Position numbers and translations under genes: made by a program
Notes under the pieces: generated by a model
Database searches by the model: none
What the model was told of the DNA's origin: nothing
What the model saw: the letters and a program-made list of their open reading frames with translations, nothing else
Shown here: positions 53,492 through 61,309 of the stretch, one piece after another
Numbering within the stretch: position 1 is the first letter of the stretch
Layout: each line of letters starts with the position of its first letter
Assembly: GCA_018365995.1 (NCBI GenBank)
Contig: JAGZIY010000009.1
Location: 16,321-80,320 of the forward strand
Length of the DNA stretch: 64,000 bases
Direction of reading: 5' to 3'
From: Butyricicoccus pullicaecorum
Lineage (GTDB): Bacteria; Bacillota; Clostridia; Oscillospirales; Butyricicoccaceae

Positions 53492-54016
53492 AAAATTAGT
53501 TCATTAAAAATAGCAATAAGAAGTTTGCGGTGCACGCGGCGGAGAGTGAAGATTTGTTTTTCTGCGGAAAAGCCACGGTGGTTGCAGCATGCTGCTAAGG
53601 GCCGCCTTTCAAATTCCTCGCGCGATCCGACGACAAGAAAAAGACCGGAAATCTTTAGTTTTACAGAGATAAGGAAGTACTTACAACGAATTATCACTAA
53701 CGCTGACAGACAGGTGCAAACAGAGAGTTGACTACTCAAAAGGTAGTCGGCTCTTTGCTTTTTTCCACGCGCTGTTACACAGTAAGACGTTATTTTTAAG
53801 CAAATATCGCCTAAGTGCTTTGTACTCTCTGAAAGCTGCATAAATCAAGGCAAAATCAACCTTTACCGCGCAACATTCTATACTAGATTGAGAGCGCGAG
53901 CGGTTTATCCGCTTGCGTTCTCTTGGCTGTTCAACAGCAAAGACAGGGAAATCCGTCAAGGACGCGCAAGCGTGCATTTTATCCTTGACGGCTTTTTCTG
54001 TTTTTGCTAACTGCTG
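53492..54016. other. junction region with terminators and possible att-like sequence
   Basis: No gene. Contains a segment GGCGGAGAGTGAAGATTTG (53538-53556) similar to the 3' end of tRNA-Ser(GCU). A terminator-like hairpin follows at 53725-53753 (GAGTTGACTAC with GTAGTCGGCTC), then another at 53953-53991 (CCGTCAAGGA with TCCTTGACGG) before a T-run. This is where integrase and excisionase genes would be expected in an element of this type, but none is left. Confidence 0.5.
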
Positions 54017-54221
54017 CTATTTGTCAAAACGAAATTGCAGGATAGCTTTGATGAGCTGTGCTTTCAAACGTTCTTGAATATCGTCGTTGCTGTATCCTTT
54101 ATAAGTAGACAAATACTTAATACGTCCGGCATAATGCCGCAGTACCGCGTCTACCGCTTCCGGCTCTCCGGCGCCAGCTTTTTTCAATGCCTTCAAAGGG
54201 GATCAGTTTCTTATTCCTCAT
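54017..54221 (-). pseudogene. conjugative-transposon HTH protein, frameshifted
   Basis: Starts MRNKKLIPFEGIEK and, after a single-base shift in a run of six A, continues in another frame AGAGEPEAVDAVLRHYAGR and on to a normal end QFRFDK. With one fewer A the frame would encode about 67 residues. This is a helix-turn-helix protein typical of Tn916/Tn1549-like elements, which overlaps the sigma gene by 11 bases as it does here. It could be a sequencing error but the surrounding relics suggest true decay. Confidence 0.85.
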
Positions 54222-54639
54222 AGTCTGTTCCCTCCAGTTCCTTTCTTAGCTTTTTCAAAGACGCTAATTTCCAGTAGTTGGCTGTGCTGCTGCTCCGTCC
54301 ATACTCATTTTCTTTATCTGTATAGCCTAAAAAGAAATACATCAACAGGACAGTGCGGCGTTGTGCAGACAATCTTGATAATGTGTCATCTAACCGTTCA
54401 CTTGCCACGATAATCGCTTGACCTTTCACAACAAAAACCGTCATATTGTCATGCTGTTCAAAGTAATTGTCTGTTGTGAACGGCTCAAATGGTGTGTTAG
54501 ACAACAGATAGTGAAGCGATACTTCGTGTTTTCGTCCAAAATCGCGGTATGCTCCCAGTGCCGCATTGCGGAGAACGACTTTACAAAAGGCATTGAACAT
54601 ATATGCAATATGCTCTTTGTATTCTTCGGAACAACTCAT
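54211..54639 (-). CDS. sigma-70-like regulator of a conjugative element
   Basis: 142 residues from ATG 54639 (eight bases after GAGGG; an ATG at 54645 is closer). YKEHIAYMFNAFCKVVLRNAA at the start and LSAQRRTVLLMYFFLGYTDKENEYGRSSSTANYWK at the end are hallmarks of the sigma-like protein adjoining the HTH gene in Tn916/Tn1549-like elements. It appears intact but without partners. Confidence 0.85.
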   Translation of the reverse strand: MSCSEEYKEHIAYMFNAFCKVVLRNAALGAYRDFGRKHEVSLHYLLSNTPFEPFTTDNYFEQHDNMTVFVVKGQAIIVASERLDDTLSRLSAQRRTVLLMYFFLGYTDKENEYGRSSSTANYWKLASLKKLRKELEGTDYEE

Positions 54640-54779
54640 TTTCATCACCCTCTTTCTTCCCGGTGGCGGCAATTGCAACAAACGCCCATACAGAATAAAT
54701 CCGCATGAGCGTTTGAATAATGTGAGTTATCAAGACATACTAAATGACATATATGTTCATCTTTATAGACGTGATATAC

Positions 54780-54960
54780 CGTGACCCATATCTTCCCGGA
54801 TCAATCCCCATGCCCACATTGACGGTGCGCCCGCTGGATGAAAAGGGAAAACAGCAGTATAAGACTGAGAAAGAATATCTCTGTGCCAAAGATGGCGAGG
54901 AACGGGGCTTCCCGAGTTCAAGACGGCGCAGACCAAAGATGCGCCTCTATAGAAGAAACA
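54780..54960 (+). pseudogene. MobA/MobL-type relaxase fragment, multiply frameshifted
   Basis: The relaxase motif NPHAHI reads at 54803-54820. The sequence then jumps frame to TVRPLDEKGK...KTEKEYLCAKDGEERGF (54822-54905) and jumps again to EFKTAQTKDAPL. In intact MobA/MobL relaxases these three blocks are contiguous (HAHIMLTVRPLDE..., GEERGFT..EFKTAQ). At least two small deletions or shifts and loss of both ends mean it is a relic. Motif III His residues identify an HUH relaxase. Confidence 0.75.
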
Positions 54961-55039
54961 CGTGGACCGCGCGAGATAACAAACAGGCGGCGGAGCCGTT
55001 ATGGTCTCGCCGCCTATAAGGTCGATATTTTATAAAAGG

Positions 55040-56041
55040 TCAGTTGAGCAGTTCGCTCTCCAGATCCTGCAGCATGAGATCCAGCGCGGTGATGCCGCCC
55101 TCGGCGGTGTACCACACGGCAGGGTGAGCCAAGTAGACGATGTTACCGTTTTTGTAGGCATCAGTTCCCATCACCAGTTCATTTTCCATAATCTCTTGAG
55201 CCAGTTTAGCTCCATCGGTGCCGATGGCAGCGTCACGATCCATGACGAAGATATACTCGGGAGCCTTCTCCACAATGAACTCAAAAGATGCCTCATTGCC
55301 GTGAGTGGAGGTATCAATGTTGGCGTCCACGCCAATATTCTCAAAGCCAATCTCACGACCAATCATAGAACAGCGGCTGTCATTGCCCAGCACATTGTAG
55401 CTGCCGCTGGTGACCAGTCCTATGATAGCAGTCTTGCCGGTGGCAAATTCGGACAGGGCGGCAATACGCGCGTCAAAATCGGCCATCAATTCGTCCACTT
55501 TATTCTCCAGACCAAACATGGAGGCGATTGTTGTAGCGTTCTGGCGGACGCTTTCCACCACACCTAGATCGGTATCGGTGGACAGATAGACCACAGGTGC
55601 AATCTTGCTGAGGGCGTCATAACTGGAAGCCAGGCGGCCACCGATAAAGATGATGTCGGGTTCGCAGGCCATGACCGCTTCCAGATCGGCCTCCTTGATG
55701 GTGCCAAGGTTGGCGATATCGTCATTGATGTAATCCTGAAGATACTCAAGGCTGGTATCGGCGGTACCCACGACACGGTCGCCCACGCCCAGCGCATCCA
55801 AAATGTCCAGTGAAGCCATATCTAGAATGGCGATGCGCTGAGGATCATAGGGTACTTCCAGTTCCACAGCCTCCTTGTTGGCATTGAGGCTGGTAATGGT
55901 CACAGACTTATGGGTTTCCCCGCCAGATTGGCTGTCAGAGGTATTGTTGGAAGAATTGCTGCTGTTCTGTGCGGAGCAGGCCATAAGGCTCAGAGCCATC
56001 ACGCCGGTCAGTGCAAGAGAAAGCATCTTTTTCATGTTCAT
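55040..56041 (-). CDS. siderophore-binding lipoprotein of an iron ABC transporter (YclQ/CeuE-like)
   Basis: 333-residue extracytoplasmic receptor of the FecB/BtuF fold. Lipobox SLMAC (Cys 22), a Ser/Asn/Gly-rich spacer, then the two-lobe domain beginning VELEVPYDPQRIAILD, with DIIFIGGRLA and the C-terminal lobe with IFVMDRDAAIGTDG. Start 56041 with AAAAGGAG. Last gene of a four-gene operon in yclNOPQ/ceuBCDE order, which imports catecholate or petrobactin-type siderophores; substrate inferred from order only. Confidence 0.9.
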   Translation of the reverse strand: MNMKKMLSLALTGVMALSLMACSAQNSSNSSNNTSDSQSGGETHKSVTITSLNANKEAVELEVPYDPQRIAILDMASLDILDALGVGDRVVGTADTSLEYLQDYINDDIANLGTIKEADLEAVMACEPDIIFIGGRLASSYDALSKIAPVVYLSTDTDLGVVESVRQNATTIASMFGLENKVDELMADFDARIAALSEFATGKTAIIGLVTSGSYNVLGNDSRCSMIGREIGFENIGVDANIDTSTHGNEASFEFIVEKAPEYIFVMDRDAAIGTDGAKLAQEIMENELVMGTDAYKNGNIVYLAHPAVWYTAEGGITALDLMLQDLESELLN

Positions 56042-56085
56042 TTTTGGTTACTCCTTTTCTAAAAAGTACTGAAAATAAGGGGGAG

Positions 56086-56838
56086 TTAATAGTAGATGGA
56101 CAGGGGCTTGCCCGCAATGGTCAAAATCTCAAAGTCCACCTGATAGATCTGAGACAGGGTTTCTTTTGTTATCACCTCCTCCACAGTGCCGAATTTGGCG
56201 ATTTTTCCGTTCTTGAAGGCACAGATGTAATCGGAATAGAATGCCGCATAGTTGATCTCATGCAGCACCAAAATCACCGTTTTCCCCAGTTCGTCGCACA
56301 GACGGCGGACGATTTTCATCATGTTGGTGGCGTGATAAATGTCCAGATTGTTGGTAGGCTCGTCCAAAAGCACATACTCTGTGTCTTGGGCGATGACCAT
56401 GGCAATCATTGCCCGCTGTCTCTGACCGCCGGAGAGTTCGTCGATAAAGCGGTCCTGAAATCCCTCCAGTTCCATGTAGGAAATAGCCCGATCGATGATC
56501 TTCTGATCCTCTGGGGTAACCCGGTTGCCCGAATATGGAAAGCGCCCAAAAGTTACCAGTTCCCGCACAGTCAGCTTCATTTGGATGTTGTTGGACTGCG
56601 TCAGGATGGCAAGACGCTTGGAGAGTTCCTTGCTTTTCCATGTACCAATATCCTTGCCCTCGAAGTCTATCGACCCACTGTCGTGAGCGATGAGGCGGGC
56701 GATCATGCCCATTACTGTGGACTTGCCCGCTCCGTTGGGACCGATGAGAGAGATCACCTTCCCCTTGGGGATGGTGAAAGTGACACCGTCCACTACGGTT
56801 TTCCTGTCATACTGTTTTGTCAATTCTTGTACGTGCAT
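56086..56838 (-). CDS. siderophore ABC transporter ATPase (YclP/CeuD-like)
   Basis: 250 residues: Walker A GPNGAGKST (33-41), Q-loop LTQSNN, signature LSGGQRQRAMIAM, Walker B VLLDEPTNNLD, switch His in VLHEINYAA. FepC-type ATPase. The start at 56838 is behind GAAGGTGTAACC; frames run further upstream into the permease gene but lack similarity. Confidence 0.93.
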   Translation of the reverse strand: MHVQELTKQYDRKTVVDGVTFTIPKGKVISLIGPNGAGKSTVMGMIARLIAHDSGSIDFEGKDIGTWKSKELSKRLAILTQSNNIQMKLTVRELVTFGRFPYSGNRVTPEDQKIIDRAISYMELEGFQDRFIDELSGGQRQRAMIAMVIAQDTEYVLLDEPTNNLDIYHATNMMKIVRRLCDELGKTVILVLHEINYAAFYSDYICAFKNGKIAKFGTVEEVITKETLSQIYQVDFEILTIAGKPLSIYY

Positions 56839-56840
56839 GG

Positions 56841-57818
56841 TTACACCTTCTTTCTTGTCAGGATGAGATAGAGGAAGTAAAGACCGCCACCCACAGTGAT
56901 AAACACGCTCACTGGTACAGAGTAGGAATACACATGCTCCACGATGAGCTGCCCTCCCACCAATACGATCATACCGAAGAGTGCCGATCCCAGCACCAGC
57001 TGGGTGTGCCGGAAGGTCTTGAGCAGCTGGCGCGACAGGTTGGCAATGATGAGACCCAAAAAGGAGATGGGTCCCACCATGGCGGTGGCCACGGCAATGC
57101 AAAGGGTCACGCCCAGCAGCAGGCGGCGGATGCAGTGGTCGTAGTCCACACCAAGATTGATGGCCTGTTCCTTTCCTAGCGTCAGCACATCTAACAGAGC
57201 CAGCTCTTTTCGCAGAGCAAAGATGACGGCTGCCAGAAGGATCAGGGAAAAGACAATGATCTCGGAATTGATGTTGCTGAAGCTAGCCACTAGGGTATTC
57301 AGCAGACTGTCATACTCGTTGGGGTCCATGACCCGGGTCAGCGTCGTCTGGATGCTGCCGAAGAAGGAGGTCAACACTGTGCCCACCAACAGCACATACA
57401 GCACATTGTGCTTGGTCTTTTTGAAGATCCAACTGTAAATTATAGTAGCAGCAATGCCCATGAGCACCACATCCACAGCGAAGGACAGGTTGGCGTTAGA
57501 GGCTACCACGCTGGCAGACCCAAGGAAAAACACCACCGCTGTGTGGATGAGGGTATAGAGGGAATTCATCCCCAGCAGGCAGGGGGTTACGATAGTGTTG
57601 TTGATGATGGACTGAAACACCAGTGAGGCTCCACCGATGGAAAAGGCGGTGATGAGCATGACGATTAGCTTGGGGGCGCGGATCTTCATGGCATAGGCAA
57701 ACAGCTTGAGGTTGGAAAAATTCACCTCCGCCAGCATATAGCCCGCTGCACACAGAAGAACCAGCACTGTCAGGATCAGCAGCTTGCGCCGGTTGGCGCG
57801 TATAGCGGCAGTATTCAC
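56841..57818 (-). CDS. siderophore ABC transporter permease (YclO/CeuC-like)
   Basis: 325-residue FecCD permease with about nine helices. The cytoplasmic coupling region includes VDYDHCIRRLLLGVTLCIAVATAMVGPISFLGLI, typical of the family. Overlaps the preceding permease gene by 4 bases and precedes the ATPase gene by 2 bases. Confidence 0.93.
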   Translation of the reverse strand: MNTAAIRANRRKLLILTVLVLLCAAGYMLAEVNFSNLKLFAYAMKIRAPKLIVMLITAFSIGGASLVFQSIINNTIVTPCLLGMNSLYTLIHTAVVFFLGSASVVASNANLSFAVDVVLMGIAATIIYSWIFKKTKHNVLYVLLVGTVLTSFFGSIQTTLTRVMDPNEYDSLLNTLVASFSNINSEIIVFSLILLAAVIFALRKELALLDVLTLGKEQAINLGVDYDHCIRRLLLGVTLCIAVATAMVGPISFLGLIIANLSRQLLKTFRHTQLVLGSALFGMIVLVGGQLIVEHVYSYSVPVSVFITVGGGLYFLYLILTRKKV

Positions 57819-58873
57819 TGTTCCGCACCTCCTTTCAGATTGGGTATGGCGGAGCAGCAGCTTGTCCCTGCACCACCCAGACGGATGGCCTTGCGGCCAT
57901 GCTTGAGTCGGTAAAACAACAGGGCAATGAAGATGAGACTGCCCAGAATACCGATAATCAGCTCGATGGGCAATTCATAAGGGAAGATCACCACCCGACC
58001 GATCATGTCGCACACCAGCACGAAGATGGCGCCGAACAGGGCGGTATCTACCAGCGTACCCCGGATCTTATCGCCTTTATACATGGCCACCACATTAGGC
58101 ACGATGAGACCGATGTACGAAATGGAGCCGACAACCACCACGATGCTGGCGGTAATCATGGCCGCGATGGTAAGCCCCGAAAAGAGAACCAGGTTATAGG
58201 GAACGCCAAGGTTCTTCGAAAAATCCTTTCCCAGCCCCACGATGTTGAAATGGTTAGCGAATACAAAGGCAAGCACCACCAGCGGCACTGTCAGCCAGAC
58301 GATCTCGTACCGTCCCTTCAGCACCAGCGAGAAATGCCCCACCAGCCATGAGGACAGAGCCTGGGTCATTTCGTATTTGTAGGCCAGATAGTTGGTAATG
58401 CCGCCGATGACATTGCCGAACATGATACCCAGCAGCGGGATCATCACCACGTCTTTGAGCTGAATGCGCTGAATGAACCAGACGAAAGTCCATGTGCCAA
58501 GGATTGCTGCGGCAAAAGCGAAGAGGGCTCGGCTCCACAGGGTAGAAGCCGGCATGAATAGAAGCGCCAGCAAAATGCCGAGTTGAGCCGAAGAAATGGT
58601 GGCGCCCGTTGTGGGTGACACGAATTTGTTGCTGCACAGCTGCTGCATGATGAGGCCTGCCACGCTCATCCCCACACCGGTACACAGGATTGCCAGCAGG
58701 CGGGGCAGGCGGGAAACCAAAAATATCTCCCATAGGTGCAGATTTCCTGACAGAAGTTCCTGCAGCGATAGTTCAATCACACCGATAAAAAGCGAAATAA
58801 CAGATGTAACCAACAGCAGACCCAAAAGTAATAATGTTGAACGATATTGTCTGATACTACCATCTCCTTTCAA
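57815..58873 (-). CDS. siderophore ABC transporter permease (YclN/CeuB-like)
   Basis: 352-residue FecCD permease, first gene of the operon. Family motifs: RLPRLLAILCTGVGMSVAGLIMQQL and VVVGSISYIGLIVPN. The start is uncertain: TTG 58873 gives the longest frame, but AAAGGAG immediately after it would suit a start codon further in, where none is visible in frame. A C-terminal Cys-Cys (GTSCCSA) is unusual. Part of the cargo of the decayed island. Confidence 0.85.
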   Translation of the reverse strand: MKGDGSIRQYRSTLLLLGLLLVTSVISLFIGVIELSLQELLSGNLHLWEIFLVSRLPRLLAILCTGVGMSVAGLIMQQLCSNKFVSPTTGATISSAQLGILLALLFMPASTLWSRALFAFAAAILGTWTFVWFIQRIQLKDVVMIPLLGIMFGNVIGGITNYLAYKYEMTQALSSWLVGHFSLVLKGRYEIVWLTVPLVVLAFVFANHFNIVGLGKDFSKNLGVPYNLVLFSGLTIAAMITASIVVVVGSISYIGLIVPNVVAMYKGDKIRGTLVDTALFGAIFVLVCDMIGRVVIFPYELPIELIIGILGSLIFIALLFYRLKHGRKAIRLGGAGTSCCSAIPNLKGGAEQ

Positions 58874-58885
58874 AGTTAGTATAAA
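58864..58885 (-). promoter_or_regulatory. palindromic operator candidate before the iron operon
   Basis: GTTAGTTTATACTAAC on the minus strand (6-base arms, 4-base centre), close in style to DtxR/IdeR-type operators (half site similar to TTAGGTTAG). A second ACTAACTTG half-site occurs near 58975-58985. Iron-dependent control is inferred from both the sequence and the cargo. Confidence 0.5.
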
Positions 58886-59161
58886 CTAACCTTCGTATAA
58901 TAAAAAACGCATATGTCCATGATGCTAAAAAACGGTCATATGCAACTTGAGATAAAGCTAGTTCAGTATAACATACAAGTTAGTGATGTGCAACTTGTGA
59001 AAATGATGATTTTCACAATAATATTTTATGAATTTTAGTTGTTTATTCATATGAATTGTGTTTTTAACCTGCCCTTACTCCATTTTCTTCAGACTTATTT
59101 TACGATATGTGCAACCCCCTTTTTGACAAATCTCTTTTCAAAAAGCAGTTTTATCTAAATA
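58886..59161. other. intergenic region upstream of the iron operon
   Basis: AT-rich. Contains two direct copies of TGCAACTTG about 52 bases apart (near 58939 and 58991) and the operator half-sites. No gene seen. Confidence 0.45.
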
Positions 59162-59889
59162 TACGCTTCGGATAATAGCTTTTCCAATCCGGTATTTCCG
59201 GTGTAACCTTTGACAGACCGAATTTTAACCGCATGATTACAGAAATTGAAGCCGCCACTGTGGTAAAGAGGATTTTTGATTTATGTGTTGACGGAAAAGA
59301 ACCATCGCAAATAGCAAAAATACTGAAAGCAGGTAAAGTGCTGATAGTCAAGGCATATTACGCAAAGAAAAAAGGAAAAGCCTTGCCCAATAATTCAGAT
59401 AACTGGAAAGACAGCACGATTGTCGGCATTTTAGAGCATATGGATTGCTGCGGACATACGGTAAACTTCAAAAGCTATTCCAAATCCCACAAGCTGAAAA
59501 AGCATATTCCCACCATAAAGGGACAGCAGGCGATTTTTCGCAATACCTATGAAGCAATTGTTGAGGAAGCTGTCTTTGAACGGGTACAGGAGTTAAGGGC
59601 AAATAAACGCCGCCCCACAAAGGCGGAGCGGCAGGGAATATTCTTGGTATTCTGTGCGGATTGCGGAAGTAAACTGCACTTTGCCATCTGCAAGAGTTTT
59701 GACGGCTCACAAGACAATTACCGCTGTGCAAGATATAAAAGCAATATAGGAGATTATACGGTACATTTTATCAGAGAAGAAGTCCTGCGGAAAATCGTCC
59801 TCAGGCAGATTTATAAAGATGACATCAACAGCAAAATCAGCCGTGAACGATTTTTAAAGCTGTCCGCAGAGTATGAAGCAGAGAGGTAG
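59162..59889 (+). pseudogene. large serine recombinase, internally deleted
   Basis: Begins with YASDNSFSNPVF, characteristic of the resolvase domain of ICE large serine recombinases, then after a small deletion GVTFDRPNFNRMITEIEA. It then joins directly to EAATVVKRIFDLCVDGK, the start of the recombinase domain, so about 100 residues of the resolvase fold are missing. The zinc ribbon CADCGSKLHF...YRCARYK is present. It stops at AEYEAER, within the expected coiled coil. The catalytic Ser end is also missing. Not functional. Confidence 0.85.
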
Positions 59890-60174
59890 TGGTTTTCCGC
59901 TGCCTCTAAACTGCGCGATGCGTGTTAAGTTATGCCCCCGCTTTTGAGCAGCAAACGTGCCCTCGCATCAGATTTGCCGCTTGCACAGCGCTTCCCGATA
60001 GTTCGGCTCGTTTTGCCGAGTGGGATACCGTCAGACTGTGAGGCGGAAGTAGAAGTTCTTTTTATCATGCTTTCCAAGTGCAGATGTTTATCTTTTCCAT
60101 TTTGATCTTAAAATGCAAATACGCCGCACTTTCGTGCGGCGTATTTGCTGTGCATCTTTTTCATCAGCACAATC
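59890..60174. other. intergenic region between recombinase relic and tRNA
   Basis: Contains a strong hairpin AAATACGCCGCAC/GTGCGGCGTATTT (60117-60146), which on the minus strand is the terminator of the tRNA transcript. The remainder holds no gene. Confidence 0.55.
60117..60146 (-). terminator. terminator downstream of the tRNA-Ser genes
   Basis: Perfect 13-base stem, 4-base loop, about 30 bases past the 3' end of tRNA-Ser(GCU) on the minus strand. Confidence 0.75.
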
Positions 60175-60264
60175 TGGCGGAGAGCGAGGGATTTGAACCC
60201 TCGCGACACTTTCGCGCCCTACTCCCTTAGCAGGGGAGCCCCTTCACCACTTGGGTAGCTCTCC
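60175..60264 (-). tRNA. tRNA-Ser(GCU)
   Basis: Acceptor stem GGAGAGC/GCTCTCC, discriminator G and encoded CCA; anticodon loop CTGCTAA gives anticodon GCU; T-arm GAGGGTTCAAATCCCTC; long variable arm (type II), as expected for Ser. Encodes decoding of AGC/AGU. Confidence 0.97.
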
Positions 60265-60310
60265 AATTCAATATTGTGTGGTCTTTTACCTGAGCACCGC
60301 CAAACGAAAA

Positions 60311-60399
60311 TGGCGGAGAGGGTGGGATTCGAACCCACGCGCCCTTTCGGACAAACGGTTTTCAAGACCGCCTCGTTATGACCACTTCGATACCTCTCC
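60311..60399 (-). tRNA. tRNA-Ser(UGA)
   Basis: Acceptor stem GGAGAGG/CCTCTCC, discriminator G, encoded CCA; anticodon loop CTTGAAA gives UGA; T-arm GTGGGTTCGAATCCCAC; long variable arm. Cotranscribed before tRNA-Ser(GCU). Confidence 0.97.
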
Positions 60400-60509
60400 G
60401 TATCATGTGCCCGATAAGCAGTTATTATTCTATCATGCGAAAGTATCATTGTCAACAGTTTTTTTGAAAATAGATGGCTGGTCGCTGGGAATACAAAGTG
60501 GGCACAGAT

Positions 60510-60568
60510 ATCTTAATAAAATCTTAATGATTTTGCTACTAGGATTTTAAGAAAGATTATGCGACAAT
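60510..60568 (+). promoter_or_regulatory. direct repeats and promoter before the second two-component system
   Basis: ATCTTAAT at 60510-60517 and 60521-60528, exactly 11 bases apart, with a weaker ATTTTAAG at 60544. OmpR-type regulators bind such repeats. A possible -10 (ACAATA) lies near 60564 with a poor -35, as expected of an activator-dependent promoter. Confidence 0.55.
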
Positions 60569-60604
60569 AAATACAGAAAAAATGTTTGGGTAGGATGTTT
60601 GCTT

Positions 60605-61309
60605 ATGTATCAGATTCTGGTTTGTGATGATGAACGTGATATTGTGAATGCGCTGACGATTTATCTGTCTGCCGCGGGATATCAGGTGCTCTCTGCCTAT
60701 ACAGGAAGTGAGGCGCTGAAGATCGTATCAGAACAGACCGTGCATCTTGTGCTCATGGATATCATGATGCCAGAAATGGACGGCATTTCCGCGACCACAC
60801 GTCTGCGTGAGGTGTCCAATATTCCCATTATTCTGCTCACGGCAAAAAGTGAGGATACAGATAAGGTGCTTGGGCTTACGGTTGGTGCAGATGACTATGT
60901 GACAAAGCCGTTCAATCCGATGGAGGTTGTGGCACGGGTAAAGTCACAGCTTCGGCGATATACACGGCTGGGAAGCATAAAGCAGGAGGAGGAAAATACG
61001 ATTACGATTGGCGGGGTCACACTGAACGATGAGAGTAAGAGTGTGTTTGTAGATGGGGATCCTGTGACGCTTACGCCGACGGAATATAGCATTTTAAGGC
61101 TCTTAATGTCCAATCCAAATCAGGTATTTTCCAGCGCTCAGATCTATGCAGCGGTATGGAAGGAAGCTGCCTACGGAAGCGATTCCACGGTTGCGGTTCA
61201 TATCCGCCATCTGCGCGGAAAAATTGAAATCGAACCAGCCGATCCGCGTTATATCAAAGTTGTATGGGGACAAGGCTATAAATTTGAATCGGGAGGGAAA
61301 CAGATATGA
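60605..61309 (+). CDS. OmpR-family response regulator (VanR-like)
   Basis: 234 residues: receiver with acidic DDERD, phospho-Asp in VLMDIMMPEMDG (residue 52 region) and Lys in VTKPFNPMEV; winged-helix domain with TPTEYSILRLLMSNPNQVFSSAQIYAAVW. Overlaps the kinase gene by 4 bases. Start 60605 after TAGGATG. VanR-like members often respond to cell-envelope antibiotics; this is only an analogy. Confidence 0.93.
   Translation: MYQILVCDDERDIVNALTIYLSAAGYQVLSAYTGSEALKIVSEQTVHLVLMDIMMPEMDGISATTRLREVSNIPIILLTAKSEDTDKVLGLTVGADDYVTKPFNPMEVVARVKSQLRRYTRLGSIKQEEENTITIGGVTLNDESKSVFVDGDPVTLTPTEYSILRLLMSNPNQVFSSAQIYAAVWKEAAYGSDSTVAVHIRHLRGKIEIEPADPRYIKVVWGQGYKFESGGKQI

Noticed and set aside
53413..53841. 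142-codon minus-strand frame overlapping the second MATE gene end
   Set aside because: Partly antisense to a real gene and the rest is intergenic; no recognisable domain.
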